DNA from: Sphingomonas sp. Leaf10
GTDB taxonomy: Bacteria > Pseudomonadota > Alphaproteobacteria > Sphingomonadales > Sphingomonadaceae
NCBI RefSeq assembly: GCF_001421245.1
Contig: NZ_LMKE01000027.1
Coordinates: 1 to 64,000 of the forward strand
DNA: 64,000 nt
Reading direction: 5' to 3'
The position numbers were made by a program, and so were the translations under genes. Within the stretch, counting starts at the first letter, position 1, and every line of letters starts with the position of its first letter. Shown here piece by piece: positions 8,523 through 17,142 of the stretch. The notes beneath the pieces are model-generated. The model had not been told where the DNA came from. It made no database searches and worked only from the letters and a program-made list of their open reading frames with translations.

Positions 8523-9382
8523 AGTTCGCTTTCATCGAGCAGCATGCGTCCACCTGGCCGGTGAACGTCATGTGCCGCATGCTCGACGTGTCGCGCAGCG
8601 GCTATTACGACTGGCGCGGTCGGGCACCGAGCGCACGGACGACGGCGAACCTGGCGCTGCTCAGCGACGTACCCCGTCTCCAGGCGCGACATCAGGGACG
8701 ATACGGATCGCCCAGGATGCATGCTGCCCTGCGGGCGGAAGGCTGGCAATGCAGCCGTGGCCGCGTCGAACGACTGATGCGCCGTCATCGTATCCGCGCG
8801 CTGGCGGGGCGTCAGTTCCGGCCCTGCACGACCGACAGCCGTCACTATCTGCTGATCGCCCCGAACCTGCTGGCGCAGAACTTTGTGGCGACCGCGCCGA
8901 ATACGATCTGGCTTGCCGATATCACCTACATCGCGACCGGCGAAGGCTGGCTGTATCTGGCCGCGGTGCTCGATCTGGCAACCCGCAAGATCGTCGGATG
9001 GGCGATGCGTGACCATATGCGAACCGAGTTGCCACTTGCTGCCATGATGATGGCCGCTCAGCGGCAGCGTCCAGCGCCCGGCCTCATCTGCCACTCGGAT
9101 CGCGGGTCGCAATATGCCGCCGGTGCCTATGTGGATTACCTGTCGGCGATCCACGCCGCGCCCTCGATGAGCCGCACCGGCAATTGCTACGACAATGCCC
9201 CGATGGAGAGCTTCTTCCACACCCTCAAGGTCGAACTGGTCCATCAATGCCGGTGGGCGACCCAGGCGGAAGCCCGACAGGCGCTGTTCGGATACATCGA
9301 AGGCTATTACAACCGGCGCCGCATGCACTCGGCCCTCGGATATCTAACACCCGAGCAAGCCGAACAACGCATGACCGGCTAA
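8519..9382 (+). CDS. IS3-family transposase OrfB (DDE integrase domain)
   Basis: A 287-residue catalytic subunit. N-terminal HTH_21-like part (RMLDVSRSGYYDW, RYGSPRMHAALRAEGW) is followed by the rve integrase core with all three acidic residues: D in WLADITYI, D in CHSDRGSQYAA, E in NAPMESFFHTLK, spaced as D,D(35)E. The C-terminus YYNRRRMHSALGYLTPEQAE is intact. Full length with no stops, so the element may still be active. Confidence 0.94.
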   Translation: MKFAFIEQHASTWPVNVMCRMLDVSRSGYYDWRGRAPSARTTANLALLSDVPRLQARHQGRYGSPRMHAALRAEGWQCSRGRVERLMRRHRIRALAGRQFRPCTTDSRHYLLIAPNLLAQNFVATAPNTIWLADITYIATGEGWLYLAAVLDLATRKIVGWAMRDHMRTELPLAAMMMAAQRQRPAPGLICHSDRGSQYAAGAYVDYLSAIHAAPSMSRTGNCYDNAPMESFFHTLKVELVHQCRWATQAEARQALFGYIEGYYNRRRMHSALGYLTPEQAEQRMTG

Positions 9383-9414
9383 CCCAGTGTGTCCACCGAA
9401 ACGGGGGACGATCA

Positions 9415-9583
9415 AGATCATCATCCTCAAACGAGTGCGCTCGGTTTCTGCCTCGTTCTGACGCCTGAGGTTTTCAGCAAATTGGGCTGCCATTTTAGGC
9501 GCGCGCCATGCGACCACCATGGCTGCTACAGCTGCGACCATTGTTAAGACGGCTGCACCCGCGCTTATCGTTTCAGGTGTCAT
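9415..9583 (-). pseudogene. Small membrane-protein gene truncated by the IS3 element
   Basis: From an ATG at 9583 the frame encodes a transmembrane helix (AAVLTMVAAVAAMVVAW) followed by AAQFAENLRRQNEAETERTR and LRMMIL, then runs into the right end of the insertion sequence and stops inside it. The helix plus charged, arginine-rich segment resembles the N-terminus of a widespread small membrane protein of unknown function whose members continue for about 100 further residues. That portion is absent here, and it is not found on the other side of the element, so an associated deletion is possible. Confidence 0.55.
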
Positions 9584-9940
9584 ACGGGCGGATGATTCGG
9601 GCGATCATGATTGCAACGTATCAGGATCGTTGACGCGCGAAAGCCTCCCCTTTGGCGAGGGAAGGGCTTGCGCAGCGATAATTTGATAGGCATCTAGGTC
9701 GGGAGTGTAGAAGCTCGGACCGAGATAGGCAGATTGACCCGTTGGCGCGGTGTCGATCGCCGAATTAGACAGCGTGGATTGGCGTCCGCGGCTGACCGGA
9801 CTCTTATGTCCGGGAGTTGGACGCCATGCAATAGCCTTCGGGTAAAAACGTCCTACCGGTCTCTCGGCCGGCTTCTACCCTCCCGGCTTCCGGTCCGTCA
9901 CCGGGAATGGCTGTAGAAGGCCAAACCGAGAGTACCAGCT
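9584..9940. other. Gene-poor accessory stretch
   Basis: No convincing gene. Several short inverted repeats occur (for example CCGGACtcttatGTCCGG near 9798-9815). Composition is somewhat less GC-rich than the core genes on either side, in keeping with an acquired segment. The function of the repeats is not evident. Confidence 0.35.
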
Positions 9941-10213
9941 ATGCAACTCCTAGAGGTTTGCTCCACACCACATGCAGCGATGCCGACGCGCACGCCAAGC
10001 TCTGACAATCCTTATCTAGCATCCTACCGGAACCCCGTCCTGCAAGAGGTCGAGGCGTTCCTGAGTGCCACTGGCATGACGCCGGCCCGCTTCGGGATGG
10101 AGGCGCTCGGCGACCCCCGTGTCGTGTCCGACATGCGTAAGGGCCGCGACCCGCGCAGCAAGACCGTCGCCATGCTCCGCCAGTTCATCGCACGGGAGAC
10201 GGCAAATGCTTGA
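9941..10213 (+). CDS. Small conserved-looking accessory protein (possible DNA-binding, phage-like)
   Basis: A 90-residue protein (76 if the ATG at 9980 is used). The core NPVLQEVEAFLSATGMTPARF and DPRVVSDMRKGRDPRSKTVA looks like a compact all-helical domain; proteins of this pattern recur in alphaproteobacterial prophages and islands, often before a very acidic protein, as here. The stop overlaps the next ATG by 8 bp, so the two are co-translated. No motif fixes a function. Confidence 0.6.
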   Translation: MQLLEVCSTPHAAMPTRTPSSDNPYLASYRNPVLQEVEAFLSATGMTPARFGMEALGDPRVVSDMRKGRDPRSKTVAMLRQFIARETANA

Positions 10214-10781
10214 CCTCCGCATCATGGACAAGGGCCGTCCGATCCCGCTGGCGGACCTCCCGGCGATCGTTGGCCGCATGGTCGCCTATGGCGAGATAGG
10301 CGCACAGGTCGACGCCCTTATCGCCATGCTGGACGACATGGCCGGCGACCCCGACCTAGAGGACAATGGCGACCACGAAGGCAGCAACGGCGACGATCAG
10401 GACGTGTCATGGGTTGAGTGGCAGGGCCGCGCTACGCCTCCCATGCGCCCGGAATGGCGGCATAACGAAGACGACGAGGAAGACGACGACGACGCCTGCC
10501 TAGCCGGCGACGACGATCCGACGCGCGTTGGCGACCCGCACGACGAGGACAGCGATCGGGAGAACCTGACGTGGGAGTGTGGCGAGCGGCAGGGTGAGAT
10601 TCTGACCAACCGCCAGTCGGACGATACGGAAGACTGCGGTGCTAAAACGCACCCGGCCCGCATCATCCACCGCGACCGCATTCGTGCGACCCGGTGTGTG
10701 GTGACGATGGCATGGGGGACGCCGCAGTACCGGCTCAAGCGCAACCGCGCGCCGCTGCCGATTCGCGCCAACGACCTCTAA
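10206..10781 (+). CDS. Highly acidic accessory protein of unknown function
   Basis: A 191-residue protein. Residues 1-50 are an ordinary helical segment (LADLPAIVGRMVAYGEIGAQ, then VDALIAMLDDMAG); the middle is extremely acidic, with runs such as EDDEEDDDDACLAGDDD; the tail is basic. Acidic low-complexity proteins of this kind occur next to small phage-like genes in alphaproteobacteria. A DNA-mimic or nucleic-acid-competing role is conceivable from the charge but is not shown. It is translationally coupled to the upstream gene and ends 120 bp before tRNA-Gln. Confidence 0.6.
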   Translation: MLDLRIMDKGRPIPLADLPAIVGRMVAYGEIGAQVDALIAMLDDMAGDPDLEDNGDHEGSNGDDQDVSWVEWQGRATPPMRPEWRHNEDDEEDDDDACLAGDDDPTRVGDPHDEDSDRENLTWECGERQGEILTNRQSDDTEDCGAKTHPARIIHRDRIRATRCVVTMAWGTPQYRLKRNRAPLPIRANDL

Positions 10782-10902
10782 CGCCAGCCTGCCCGGTGCG
10801 ATCGGGCAGGTACGCCGCCAACGCGAAAGGTGCACCTATGTGGGAGCCAAACGGCATGACTGCCGAGAACTACAATCAATACAGCATGTTAGGCTTGTTC
10901 GC

Positions 10903-10976
10903 TGGATGCCCCGTGAGGATTCGAACCTCAATTAACGGAGTCAGAGTCCGTAGTCTTACCTTTAGACGACAGGGCA
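10903..10976 (-). tRNA. tRNA-Gln (anticodon CTG)
   Basis: On the minus strand the acceptor stem TGCCCTG pairs with CGGGGCA (one G-T pair). The anticodon stem ACGGA/TCCGT encloses CTCTGAC, giving anticodon CTG, which reads CAG. GGTTCGAATCC forms the T loop and CCA is encoded. Its 3' end faces the accessory segment at 8.1-10.8 kb. Confidence 0.95.
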
Positions 10977-11140
10977 GCGTCGCAGCGAGGGCGGTCCGAT
11001 AGGCTGGACGGGCAAGCGTGTCAACGCCGAATCACACGATTCGTCGCAACCCTTGTCGATCGCGACCGGCTTCGCTAGGTTGATCGTCAGACACCGAGCG
11101 GCGTTCGGCCGTGACGGATAGAATATAAGCGAGTGACGGC

Positions 11141-12181
11141 ATGGGGGATATGTCCGCCCGGTTGCCGCACCGGGGAGCGCGCAGCGCTTCCCGCCCGGCA
11201 TCCAATACGCCAGCGCGTCCGCGCTGGCCGGGCGCGCGTCATTATGCCGCGCTCGACCTTGGCACCAACAACTGCCGGCTGTTGATCGCCCGGCCGCAGG
11301 GGGACGGCTTTGCCGTCGTCGATGCGTTCTCGCGGATCGTGCGACTGGGCGAGGGGCTGGCGGCGACCGGTCGCCTGTCCGACCTCGCGATGGATCGCAC
11401 CGTCGCCGCGCTGAAGATCTGCGCGGAGAAGCTGAAGCGCCGCGACGTGACGCTGGCCCGGTCGGTCGCGACCGAGGCGTGCCGTCGTGCCAGCAACGGC
11501 CCGGCCTTTGTCGAGCGCGTATTGGCCGAAACCGGCATCCATCTCGACATCATCACCGCCGAGGAAGAAGCGCGGCTGGCGGTGCTCGGCTGCCATGCCC
11601 TGCTCGAACCTGGCACCGGGCCGGCACTGGTGTTCGACATCGGCGGCGGATCGACCGAACTGGTGCTGCTCGACGCCACCGGCCCGGTGCCGCGCGTGCT
11701 CGACTGGCATTCGGCGCCGTGGGGCGTGGTGTCGCTCACCGAAAGCCTAGGCGGCGGCCGTGCCGCGCCGATACCGTCGGGCGCCTATGCGCGGATGCGG
11801 GCGTGCGTCGAGGAGAGCTTCGCCCCCTTCGCCAAGCGGCTGCCGGATACCGACCAGCCGCGCCGCCTGCTTGGCACCAGCGGCACGGTGACGACGCTCG
11901 CCAGCGTCCATCTCGGCCTGCCTGCCTATGACCGGTCGCAGATCGACGGGCTGATCGTGCCGGCCGATGCGATGCTGGCGGTCAGCCAGCGGCTGGCGGG
12001 CATGGACTTGGCGCAACGTGGCACGGTGCCGTGCATCGGCAGCGAGCGCGCCGACCTGGTGGTTGCCGGCTGCGCGATCCTCGAATCGATTCTGGCGCTC
12101 TGGCCTGCCGAGCGGCTAGGGATCGCCGACCGTGGGATTCGCGAAGGAATCCTGCGTCGTTTGATGGCAGGAACCCGATGA
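11141..12181 (+). CDS. Ppx/GppA family exopolyphosphatase / pppGpp phosphatase
   Basis: A 346-residue ASKHA-fold phosphatase. The phosphate-1 motif is AALDLGTNNCRLLIA, the acidic motif TAEEEARLAVLG, and the phosphate-2 motif VFDIGGGSTELVLLD. It corresponds to the two catalytic domains of the family, so it is the short form. It hydrolyses terminal phosphates of polyphosphate or guanosine pentaphosphate in the cytoplasm. The first 33 residues are low-complexity and basic, so the true start may be slightly later. Its stop overlaps the rlmE start (ATGA), a pairing common in alphaproteobacteria. Confidence 0.92.
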   Translation: MGDMSARLPHRGARSASRPASNTPARPRWPGARHYAALDLGTNNCRLLIARPQGDGFAVVDAFSRIVRLGEGLAATGRLSDLAMDRTVAALKICAEKLKRRDVTLARSVATEACRRASNGPAFVERVLAETGIHLDIITAEEEARLAVLGCHALLEPGTGPALVFDIGGGSTELVLLDATGPVPRVLDWHSAPWGVVSLTESLGGGRAAPIPSGAYARMRACVEESFAPFAKRLPDTDQPRRLLGTSGTVTTLASVHLGLPAYDRSQIDGLIVPADAMLAVSQRLAGMDLAQRGTVPCIGSERADLVVAGCAILESILALWPAERLGIADRGIREGILRRLMAGTR

Positions 12182-12897
12182 CCCGCGGAAGCCCCCCCGG
12201 CCGGCAGCGCGTGCGGACCGCACGCGCACGCTCGGCCCAGTCTACACGCTGGCTCGAACGCCAGCTGAACGACCCCTATGTGAAGAAGGCGCGCGCGGAG
12301 GGCTATCGCAGCCGCGCCGCGTACAAGCTGATCGAACTCGACGAACGCTTCAAGCTGCTGCGCGGGGTGAAGCGCGTCGTCGATCTCGGCATTGCGCCCG
12401 GCGGCTGGACGCAGGTCGTGCGCAAGGTGCGGCCGGAATGTACGGTGGTGGGCATCGACCTGTTGCCGGTCGACCCGATCGACGGCGTGACGATCCTGCA
12501 GATGGACTTTCTGGCCGATCACGCGCCCGACCGGCTGCGCGAGGAACTGGGGGGAGAGGCGGACCTCGTCCTGTCCGACATGGCGGCGAACACTGTCGGC
12601 CATCCGCAGACCGATCACCTGCGCACCATGGCGCTGGTCGAGGCGGCGGTGATGTTCGCCTGCGAAGTGCTGCGCCCCGGCGGCGATTTCGTGGCGAAGG
12701 TGCTGGCGGGCGGCGCCGACAACGCGCTGGTCGCCGAACTGAAGCGTAATTTCCAAGCGGTGAAGCATGCCAAGCCACCGGCGAGCCGCAAGGATTCGTC
12801 CGAATGGTATGTCATCGCCACCAACTTCAAGGGGCGGCGCGACACCGGGAGTGGGGCGGGGACGGACGAACCGTCCCCGGACGACATCACGGAATGA
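12178..12897 (+). CDS. rlmE: 23S rRNA (uridine-2'-O)-methyltransferase RlmE (FtsJ/RrmJ)
   Basis: A 239-residue Rossmann methyltransferase that modifies U2552 in the ribosomal A-site loop. Visible: KKARAEGYRSRAAYKLIELD, the SAM site DLGIAPGGWTQVV, and SDMAANTVGHPQTDHLR with the catalytic aspartate. The start at 12178 overlaps the preceding stop. Its 3' end overlaps by 11 bp the 3' end of a convergent reductase gene. Confidence 0.95.
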   Translation: MTRGSPPGRQRVRTARARSAQSTRWLERQLNDPYVKKARAEGYRSRAAYKLIELDERFKLLRGVKRVVDLGIAPGGWTQVVRKVRPECTVVGIDLLPVDPIDGVTILQMDFLADHAPDRLREELGGEADLVLSDMAANTVGHPQTDHLRTMALVEAAVMFACEVLRPGGDFVAKVLAGGADNALVAELKRNFQAVKHAKPPASRKDSSEWYVIATNFKGRRDTGSGAGTDEPSPDDITE

Positions 12898-13948
12898 TCC
12901 GGTCGGCGCGCAGCCGTTCGAACAAGGCGAAGAACGCGTCGTCGGTCGCGCGATAGCCGGTGAAGCCCAGCCGCCGGCTTTTCGACATGTCGGCAACCAC
13001 TTCGATCGGGCGGCCGAGATCGGCGTCGGTGTGCCATGGCGAGGCCAGCCGGTTGAGATCGGTTTCAGCCAGGCCGTGGCGCTCGGCGATCGCTGCCCAG
13101 CGCGGTGCATCGCCGGCCATCTGATCTTCCAGCGGGCGCACCGTGCCGTCGAACGGTGCCGCCTCGACACCGAACCAGTCGGCGATGCGTTCCCACATCC
13201 ATTGCCAGCGGAAGACGTCGCCATTGACGACGTTGAACGCCTGATCGTGTGCGGCGTCGGTCCGTGCGGTCCATAGCAGATGTTCGGCGAGCAGCTCGGC
13301 ATCGGTCATGTCGGTCAGACCCTGCCACTGTGCCGCCGATCCGGGAAAGACGAACGGCCGCCCGGCGTCGCGGCACAGCGTGGCATAGGCCGCCAGCGTC
13401 GTGCCCATGTTCATCGCATTGCCGACCGCCTTGCCGATCACGGTGTGCGGGCGGTGGACGCTCCACGTAAAGCCGTCGCGTGCGGCGGCGGCGAACAGCT
13501 CGTCCTCCTGCGCGTAATAGAAATTGGCGATGTCGAGCCGCGGCTGATCCTCGCGGAACGGCGTCTGCGGTAGGGTGCCCTGCCCATAGGCTTCGAACGG
13601 CCCCAGATAATGTTTGAGACCGGTGACCAGCGCGACATGGCGCGGACGATCGGGCGCGGGCAGGGCGTCGAGCAGGTTGCGGACCATCGCCCCGTTGACG
13701 CGGATATTCTCCGCCTCGCTGTCCTGCCGCGCCCAGGTGGTAATGAACACCGCATGGGGGCGCAGGTCGGCTAGCGCCGTGCGCGTCGCCTGTGCATCGG
13801 AAAGGTCGGCGACGACTGGCCGCACGCCCTCCTGCGCGACCGGGCGGCGGGCGAGACCGTGCACGTCCCAGCCGTTTGCGTTCAGCAGCGTCGCGGTCGC
13901 GCTGCCGACGATTCCACTCGCCCCTACCACCAAAGCCGTCTTCGCCAT
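12887..13948 (-). CDS. NAD(P)-dependent short-chain reductase, PRISE type
   Basis: A 353-residue Rossmann protein resembling plant progesterone 5-beta-reductase/iridoid synthase. The nucleotide site is LVVGASGIVGSATATLL; the family active-site region NFYYAQEDELFAAAARDGFTW carries the YxxxD variant that replaces YxxxK in this group; WSVHRPHTVIG follows. These enzymes reduce enones. It is divergent from an HxlR-type regulator 103 bp away, which probably controls it. The start at 13948 is set by the Rossmann motif. The substrate is unknown. Confidence 0.86.
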   Translation of the reverse strand: MAKTALVVGASGIVGSATATLLNANGWDVHGLARRPVAQEGVRPVVADLSDAQATRTALADLRPHAVFITTWARQDSEAENIRVNGAMVRNLLDALPAPDRPRHVALVTGLKHYLGPFEAYGQGTLPQTPFREDQPRLDIANFYYAQEDELFAAAARDGFTWSVHRPHTVIGKAVGNAMNMGTTLAAYATLCRDAGRPFVFPGSAAQWQGLTDMTDAELLAEHLLWTARTDAAHDQAFNVVNGDVFRWQWMWERIADWFGVEAAPFDGTVRPLEDQMAGDAPRWAAIAERHGLAETDLNRLASPWHTDADLGRPIEVVADMSKSRRLGFTGYRATDDAFFALFERLRADRIIP

Positions 13949-14051
13949 GTCCGAACTTCCTTTAACGCATGAAGTCAGCCAGCTAGGCACGATCGCACCG
14001 GGGTTGAAGACGGCACCGGTCCCGCCCCCAGGCACCAGAAGGTACCCAGTC

Positions 14052-14432
14052 ATGCAGCCCGGATCGGACGAAACCGAATGGCGCGAGGATTGCGCCCCGC
14101 GCCGCGTCCTGTCGCTGTTCGCGACCAAATGGACCAGCATGGTGCTGCACACGCTCCACGCCCGACACGGTGGCGCAGCGCGGACCGGCGTGTTGCTGCG
14201 CAGCCTGCCGGGTATATCCAAGAAGATGCTGACGCAGACGCTGCGCGAGATGGAGGCGATCGGCCTGATCGCGCGCGAGGTACAGGCGGTGATACCGCCT
14301 GCGGTCGAGTATCGGCTGACGGTGTTGGGGCAGCGCTTCGTCGAGCCGGTGACGCTGCTGTACGACTGGGGCCGGCGCAATGCCGACGCGCTTGACGCGC
14401 TAGGCAGTAGGCCGGGGGCGCGGCGGGATTGA
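14052..14432 (+). CDS. HxlR family transcriptional regulator
   Basis: A 126-residue winged-helix protein: CAPRRVLSLFATKWTSMVLH and LLRSLPGISKKMLTQTLREM match the HxlR fold, with an N-terminal cysteine at the position used for aldehyde/quinone sensing in some members. It is divergent from the PRISE-type reductase, suggesting control of that gene by an electrophilic substrate. The frame is open upstream past the neighbour's start, so the ATG at 14052 is chosen from family length. Confidence 0.85.
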   Translation: MQPGSDETEWREDCAPRRVLSLFATKWTSMVLHTLHARHGGAARTGVLLRSLPGISKKMLTQTLREMEAIGLIAREVQAVIPPAVEYRLTVLGQRFVEPVTLLYDWGRRNADALDALGSRPGARRD

Positions 14433-14447
14433 AAGCGGGCCGAACCT

Positions 14448-14559
14448 GCTCCCCTCCCTGACAAGGGAGGGGCTGGGGGTGGGTTGGTTTGCGAGGAAGG
14501 GTGCAGTTCCCATAATGGGCCGACCCACCCCCGACCCCTCCCTTGTCAGGGAGGGGAGC
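14448..14559. repeat. Large imperfect palindrome (37-bp arms)
   Basis: Bases 14448-14484 and 14523-14559 are inverted copies matching at 35 of 37 positions, with a 38-bp loop. Each arm holds its own smaller hairpin (CCCTCCC tgaca GGGAGGG style). It looks like a dispersed extragenic palindromic element. It could also end transcription of the HxlR gene, though there is no T run. Confidence 0.8.
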
Positions 14560-14597
14560 AAGTTCATGCTACGATCGCCAGCGCGCAAAACTTCCAA

Positions 14598-14631
14598 CAA
14601 AAAAGGGCGGCCCCGCAAGACCGCCCCTTTG
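14598..14631 (-). terminator. Rho-independent terminator of rpoZ
   Basis: Read leftward, AAAGGGGCGG, a 10-base loop and CCGCCCTTTTTTG form a GC-rich stem followed by a T run, 20 bp past the rpoZ stop. The A/T symmetry means it may also stop rightward transcription from the HxlR gene. Confidence 0.8.
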
Positions 14632-14651
14632 ATCGCATCGATCCGACAGCG

Positions 14652-14996
14652 TCAGCCGTCGTAATCGCCACCGACATTCTGGTTGCGCGGCGGCGCGGCG
14701 GCGGTGAGGCGCAGTGCCTCGGCCGACGCGGCCAGCGAACCCAGTTCGTCCGGTGCTTCTTCGTCGTCGATCTGCACCTTCTGCATCGACGTGATGACCG
14801 ATTCGCGCAGGTGATCAGGGGTGATGTTCTCCTCGGCGATCTCGCGCAGCGCCACGACCGGATTCTTGTCGCGGTCGCGATCGAGAGTCAGTTCGGCACC
14901 GCCCGAAATCTGGCGGGCGCGCTGGGCGGCCATCAACACCAGGTCGAAACGGTTGGGGATCTTGTCGACGCAATCCTCGACGGTGACGCGCGCCAT
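14652..14996 (-). CDS. rpoZ: DNA-directed RNA polymerase subunit omega
   Basis: A 114-residue protein starting [20 protein letters not shown] and [13 protein letters not shown], the highly conserved omega core. A C-terminal extension rich in D, E and A follows, as in other alphaproteobacteria. It stabilises beta-prime in RNA polymerase. The start is fixed by the family N-terminus. It is divergent from a phospholipase D-like gene 71 bp away. Confidence 0.96.
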   Translation of the reverse strand: MARVTVEDCVDKIPNRFDLVLMAAQRARQISGGAELTLDRDRDKNPVVALREIAEENITPDHLRESVITSMQKVQIDDEEAPDELGSLAASAEALRLTAAAPPRNQNVGGDYDG

Positions 14997-15067
14997 GAAA
15001 CGCCTTCCTTGCAAGAACGGAGGGTATCGGAAAGCAGGCTGCCTACGCGGCACCGGTTCGAAAGTCA

Positions 15068-16270
15068 ATGAAACTCGCCACCGCGCCGGCCGTTACGCCA
15101 TGGCAACGGATGGGAGAGGGCATGGACGGCGCGGGCGAACCTGTTTTTACCGTGGCCGGAAACCGCCTGCAGTTGCTCACCGAAGGGCCGGCGCGGCTCG
15201 ATGCGTTGCTGGCGATGATCGCCGGTGCGCGCCGCTCGCTGCGCATCCTGTTCTATATCTGGGAAGAGGACACGGCCGGTACTCGCGTCCGCGATGCGTT
15301 GGTCGCAGCGGCCAGGCGTGGGGTACGCGTCGCGCTGATCGTCGACGGGCTGGGCGCGGAGGCGGCGGCCAGTCGCGGCTTTTTCGGGCCGCTCAGGGAG
15401 GCGGGCGGCGATGTCTGTGTGTTCGTGCCGCGGATCGGGCGGCGCTATCTGTTGCGCAATCACCAGAAACTGGCGCTGGCCGACGAAGCGCGGGTCATCG
15501 TCGGCGGCTTCAACATTGAAGACGCCTATTTCGGCACGGTCGAGCAACAGGCGTGGCGCGATCTGGGCCTGCTGGTCGAGGGGCCGGCGGCGGGGCGGCT
15601 GGCCGGATATTTTGACGCGCTGAAGGCATGGACCGCGCTGTCCGGCGCACCCTTACGCAAATTGTCGCGGATGCTGCGGCAATGGAGCGAGGATAGCGGC
15701 CCGATCCGCTGGTTGCTCGGCGGTCCGTCACGGCGGCTGTCGCCCTGGGCGCGGACGGTGAAGCACGAAATCCGCACCAGCGAGCGTATCGACATGATCG
15801 CCGCCTATTTCGCGCCGGGGCCGCTGATGACCCGCCGGCTGGACAAGGCGGCGCAGCGCACCCGCCTGCGGATCGTCGTGCCGGCCAAGACCGACCACGC
15901 CATCGCCCTGCTCGCGGCGCGCTTTACCTATCGCAACCTGCTGCGCCACCGGATCGAAGTGTATGAATATCAGCCGACCAAGCTGCACACCAAACTCTTC
16001 CTCGCCGACGATGCGGTGCATATCGGATCGGCCAATTTCGACGTGCGCTCGATGTTCCTGAACATGGAACTGATGCTGCGGGTGGAAGATGCGGCGTTCG
16101 CGGCGCATCTGCGCGCCTATATGGACGGCGAGGTCGCCCATTCGCAGCGGATCACGCGCGAACTGCACCGCGAACGATCCGGCTGGTGGGCGCGCGTCAA
16201 GCAGGCCGGGGCGTATTTCATCATGTCGGTCCTCGACCCACAGGTCACCGCGCGGCTTAACCGGGATTAG
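15068..16270 (+). CDS. Phospholipase D-like / cardiolipin synthase-like protein
   Basis: A 400-residue protein with two HKD motifs: [20 protein letters not shown] and [21 protein letters not shown], the signature of cardiolipin synthase-type transphosphatidylases. The core begins [18 protein letters not shown]. There is no N-terminal pair of transmembrane helices as in ClsA, so it is closer to the ClsB/soluble branch and likely membrane-associated through lipid. The start may be the ATG at 15068 or a later one (15110 or 15122). Confidence 0.88.
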   Translation: MKLATAPAVTPWQRMGEGMDGAGEPVFTVAGNRLQLLTEGPARLDALLAMIAGARRSLRILFYIWEEDTAGTRVRDALVAAARRGVRVALIVDGLGAEAAASRGFFGPLREAGGDVCVFVPRIGRRYLLRNHQKLALADEARVIVGGFNIEDAYFGTVEQQAWRDLGLLVEGPAAGRLAGYFDALKAWTALSGAPLRKLSRMLRQWSEDSGPIRWLLGGPSRRLSPWARTVKHEIRTSERIDMIAAYFAPGPLMTRRLDKAAQRTRLRIVVPAKTDHAIALLAARFTYRNLLRHRIEVYEYQPTKLHTKLFLADDAVHIGSANFDVRSMFLNMELMLRVEDAAFAAHLRAYMDGEVAHSQRITRELHRERSGWWARVKQAGAYFIMSVLDPQVTARLNRD

Positions 16271-16315
16271 CGCAAACCGCTTGTGACTCGCGGCCGTGCG
16301 GTCCATCGGGCGCGC

Positions 16316-16660
16316 ATGGATATACCCGCACTCTACGCCCGGCTGATCCAGGCGATCGGCGACGGTACCGGTATGGCCGACAGCCTGCTCCATGTGCATG
16401 CCGGCATGGCGGTACTGCTGATCACCCGCATCGTCACCGGCTATCGCCTGTCGACTCCGGTGCCGCTGGCCGTGGTGGCGCTGGCCGAACTGGCCAATGA
16501 GGTGCTCGACCGGATCTATTGGGGATCGTGGCGGTGGGAGGATACGTCGCTCGACATTCTGAACACCATGTTCTGGCCGACGATGCTGTTCATCGGCCTG
16601 CGCCTGCGCGACCGGTTCGAACCGCGCGCCAAACCGCCGGTCGAAGGGAACGTCGCCTGA
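16316..16660 (+). CDS. Small VanZ-like membrane protein
   Basis: A 114-residue protein with about three hydrophobic segments: the first in LLHVHAGMAVLLITRIVTGY, the second in VPLAVVALAELANEVLDRIY, the last in LDILNTMFWPTMLFIGLRL. The pattern ANEVLDR...DILNTMFWPT resembles small VanZ-like or integral-membrane families of unknown role. It follows the phospholipase D-like gene by 45 bp and may be cotranscribed. Confidence 0.7.
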   Translation: MDIPALYARLIQAIGDGTGMADSLLHVHAGMAVLLITRIVTGYRLSTPVPLAVVALAELANEVLDRIYWGSWRWEDTSLDILNTMFWPTMLFIGLRLRDRFEPRAKPPVEGNVA

Positions 16661-16694
16661 TCGCAAGCGGTTATGTCGGCCAAGGAGAATTGCC

Positions 16695-17030
16695 ATGGCC
16701 GACACCCCCGCGCATCCCGAGGTCGATCCCGAACGCACCGAACCGCTGAACGCCTTCGACCGGGCAGACGGTTATTCGGGGCAGGAATATGATCGCGAAC
16801 GGCAGGCCGAACAGGCCGCAGCGGAACGCCGTCCCGCCAGCCCGACCCAAGCCGACGACGGCCGTGAAATCCCGCCGGAAGCCGGTAGACGTGCCTCGAT
16901 CAGCGCCGATGGCGAAGTCCATGGCAGCGGCGCCAATGCCGGCGGCGGTGCGCAGGGCGAGAATTTTGACGACGACGTGCCCGGCGAAGGGGCCGGGGTG
17001 CCGCCAGCGGAAAGGGCGCCGGATCGATAA
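16695..17030 (+). CDS. Hydrophilic, probably disordered protein of unknown function
   Basis: A 111-residue protein rich in E, D, A, G, P and R with no hydrophobic core (QEYDRERQAEQAAAERRP; GSGANAGGGAQGENFDDD). An AAGGAG box precedes the ATG. Such short disordered proteins are common in sphingomonads and may be stress-related. Nothing in the sequence gives a function. Confidence 0.6.
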   Translation: MADTPAHPEVDPERTEPLNAFDRADGYSGQEYDRERQAEQAAAERRPASPTQADDGREIPPEAGRRASISADGEVHGSGANAGGGAQGENFDDDVPGEGAGVPPAERAPDR

Positions 17031-17037
17031 TGCCTCG

Positions 17038-17137
17038 TCGTCACTCTCGCGAAGGCAGGGATCCATGGACGCTGACGTTTCGGCTAAATCCGTTACGATA
17101 GCGGCAATGGATTCCCCGCCTGCGCGTGGAATGACGA
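17038..17137. repeat. Dispersed palindromic repeat, copy A
   Basis: A 100-bp element ending 5 bp before the tlpA-like stop. It shares with copies at 44848-44945 and 61399-61496 an outer inverted pair (TCGTCA..CGCG and CGCG..TGACGA), a GGGATCCAT/ATGGATTCC inner pair and, with copy B, the central GCTGACGTTTCGGCT. Confidence 0.75.
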
Positions 17138-17142
17138 ATTTG

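Larger units (their letters stand above)
8139..9414 (+). mobile_element. IS3-family insertion sequence, apparently intact
   Basis: A 1276-bp element bounded by imperfect 26-bp terminal inverted repeats (8139-8164 and 9389-9414, 21 of 26 matching, beginning TGATCGT). It carries overlapping orfA and orfB with an A7 slippage run, the usual IS3 arrangement. The flanking bases (GTC on the left, AGA on the right) give no convincing target duplication, so the ends may be misplaced by a few bases or the insertion may be old. It interrupts the 3' part of the leftward membrane-protein gene at 9415-9583. Confidence 0.85.

Noticed and set aside
8131-9420. Target-site duplication around the IS3 element
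   Set aside because: The 3-4 bases outside the two inverted ends differ (GTC and AGA); TGATCT/AGATCA outside them are inverted, not direct.
8139-10976. Island with att sites at tRNA-Gln
   Set aside because: No second copy of the tRNA 3' end was seen in the first 10.9 kb and no integrase gene is present, so integration at this tRNA is only a possibility.
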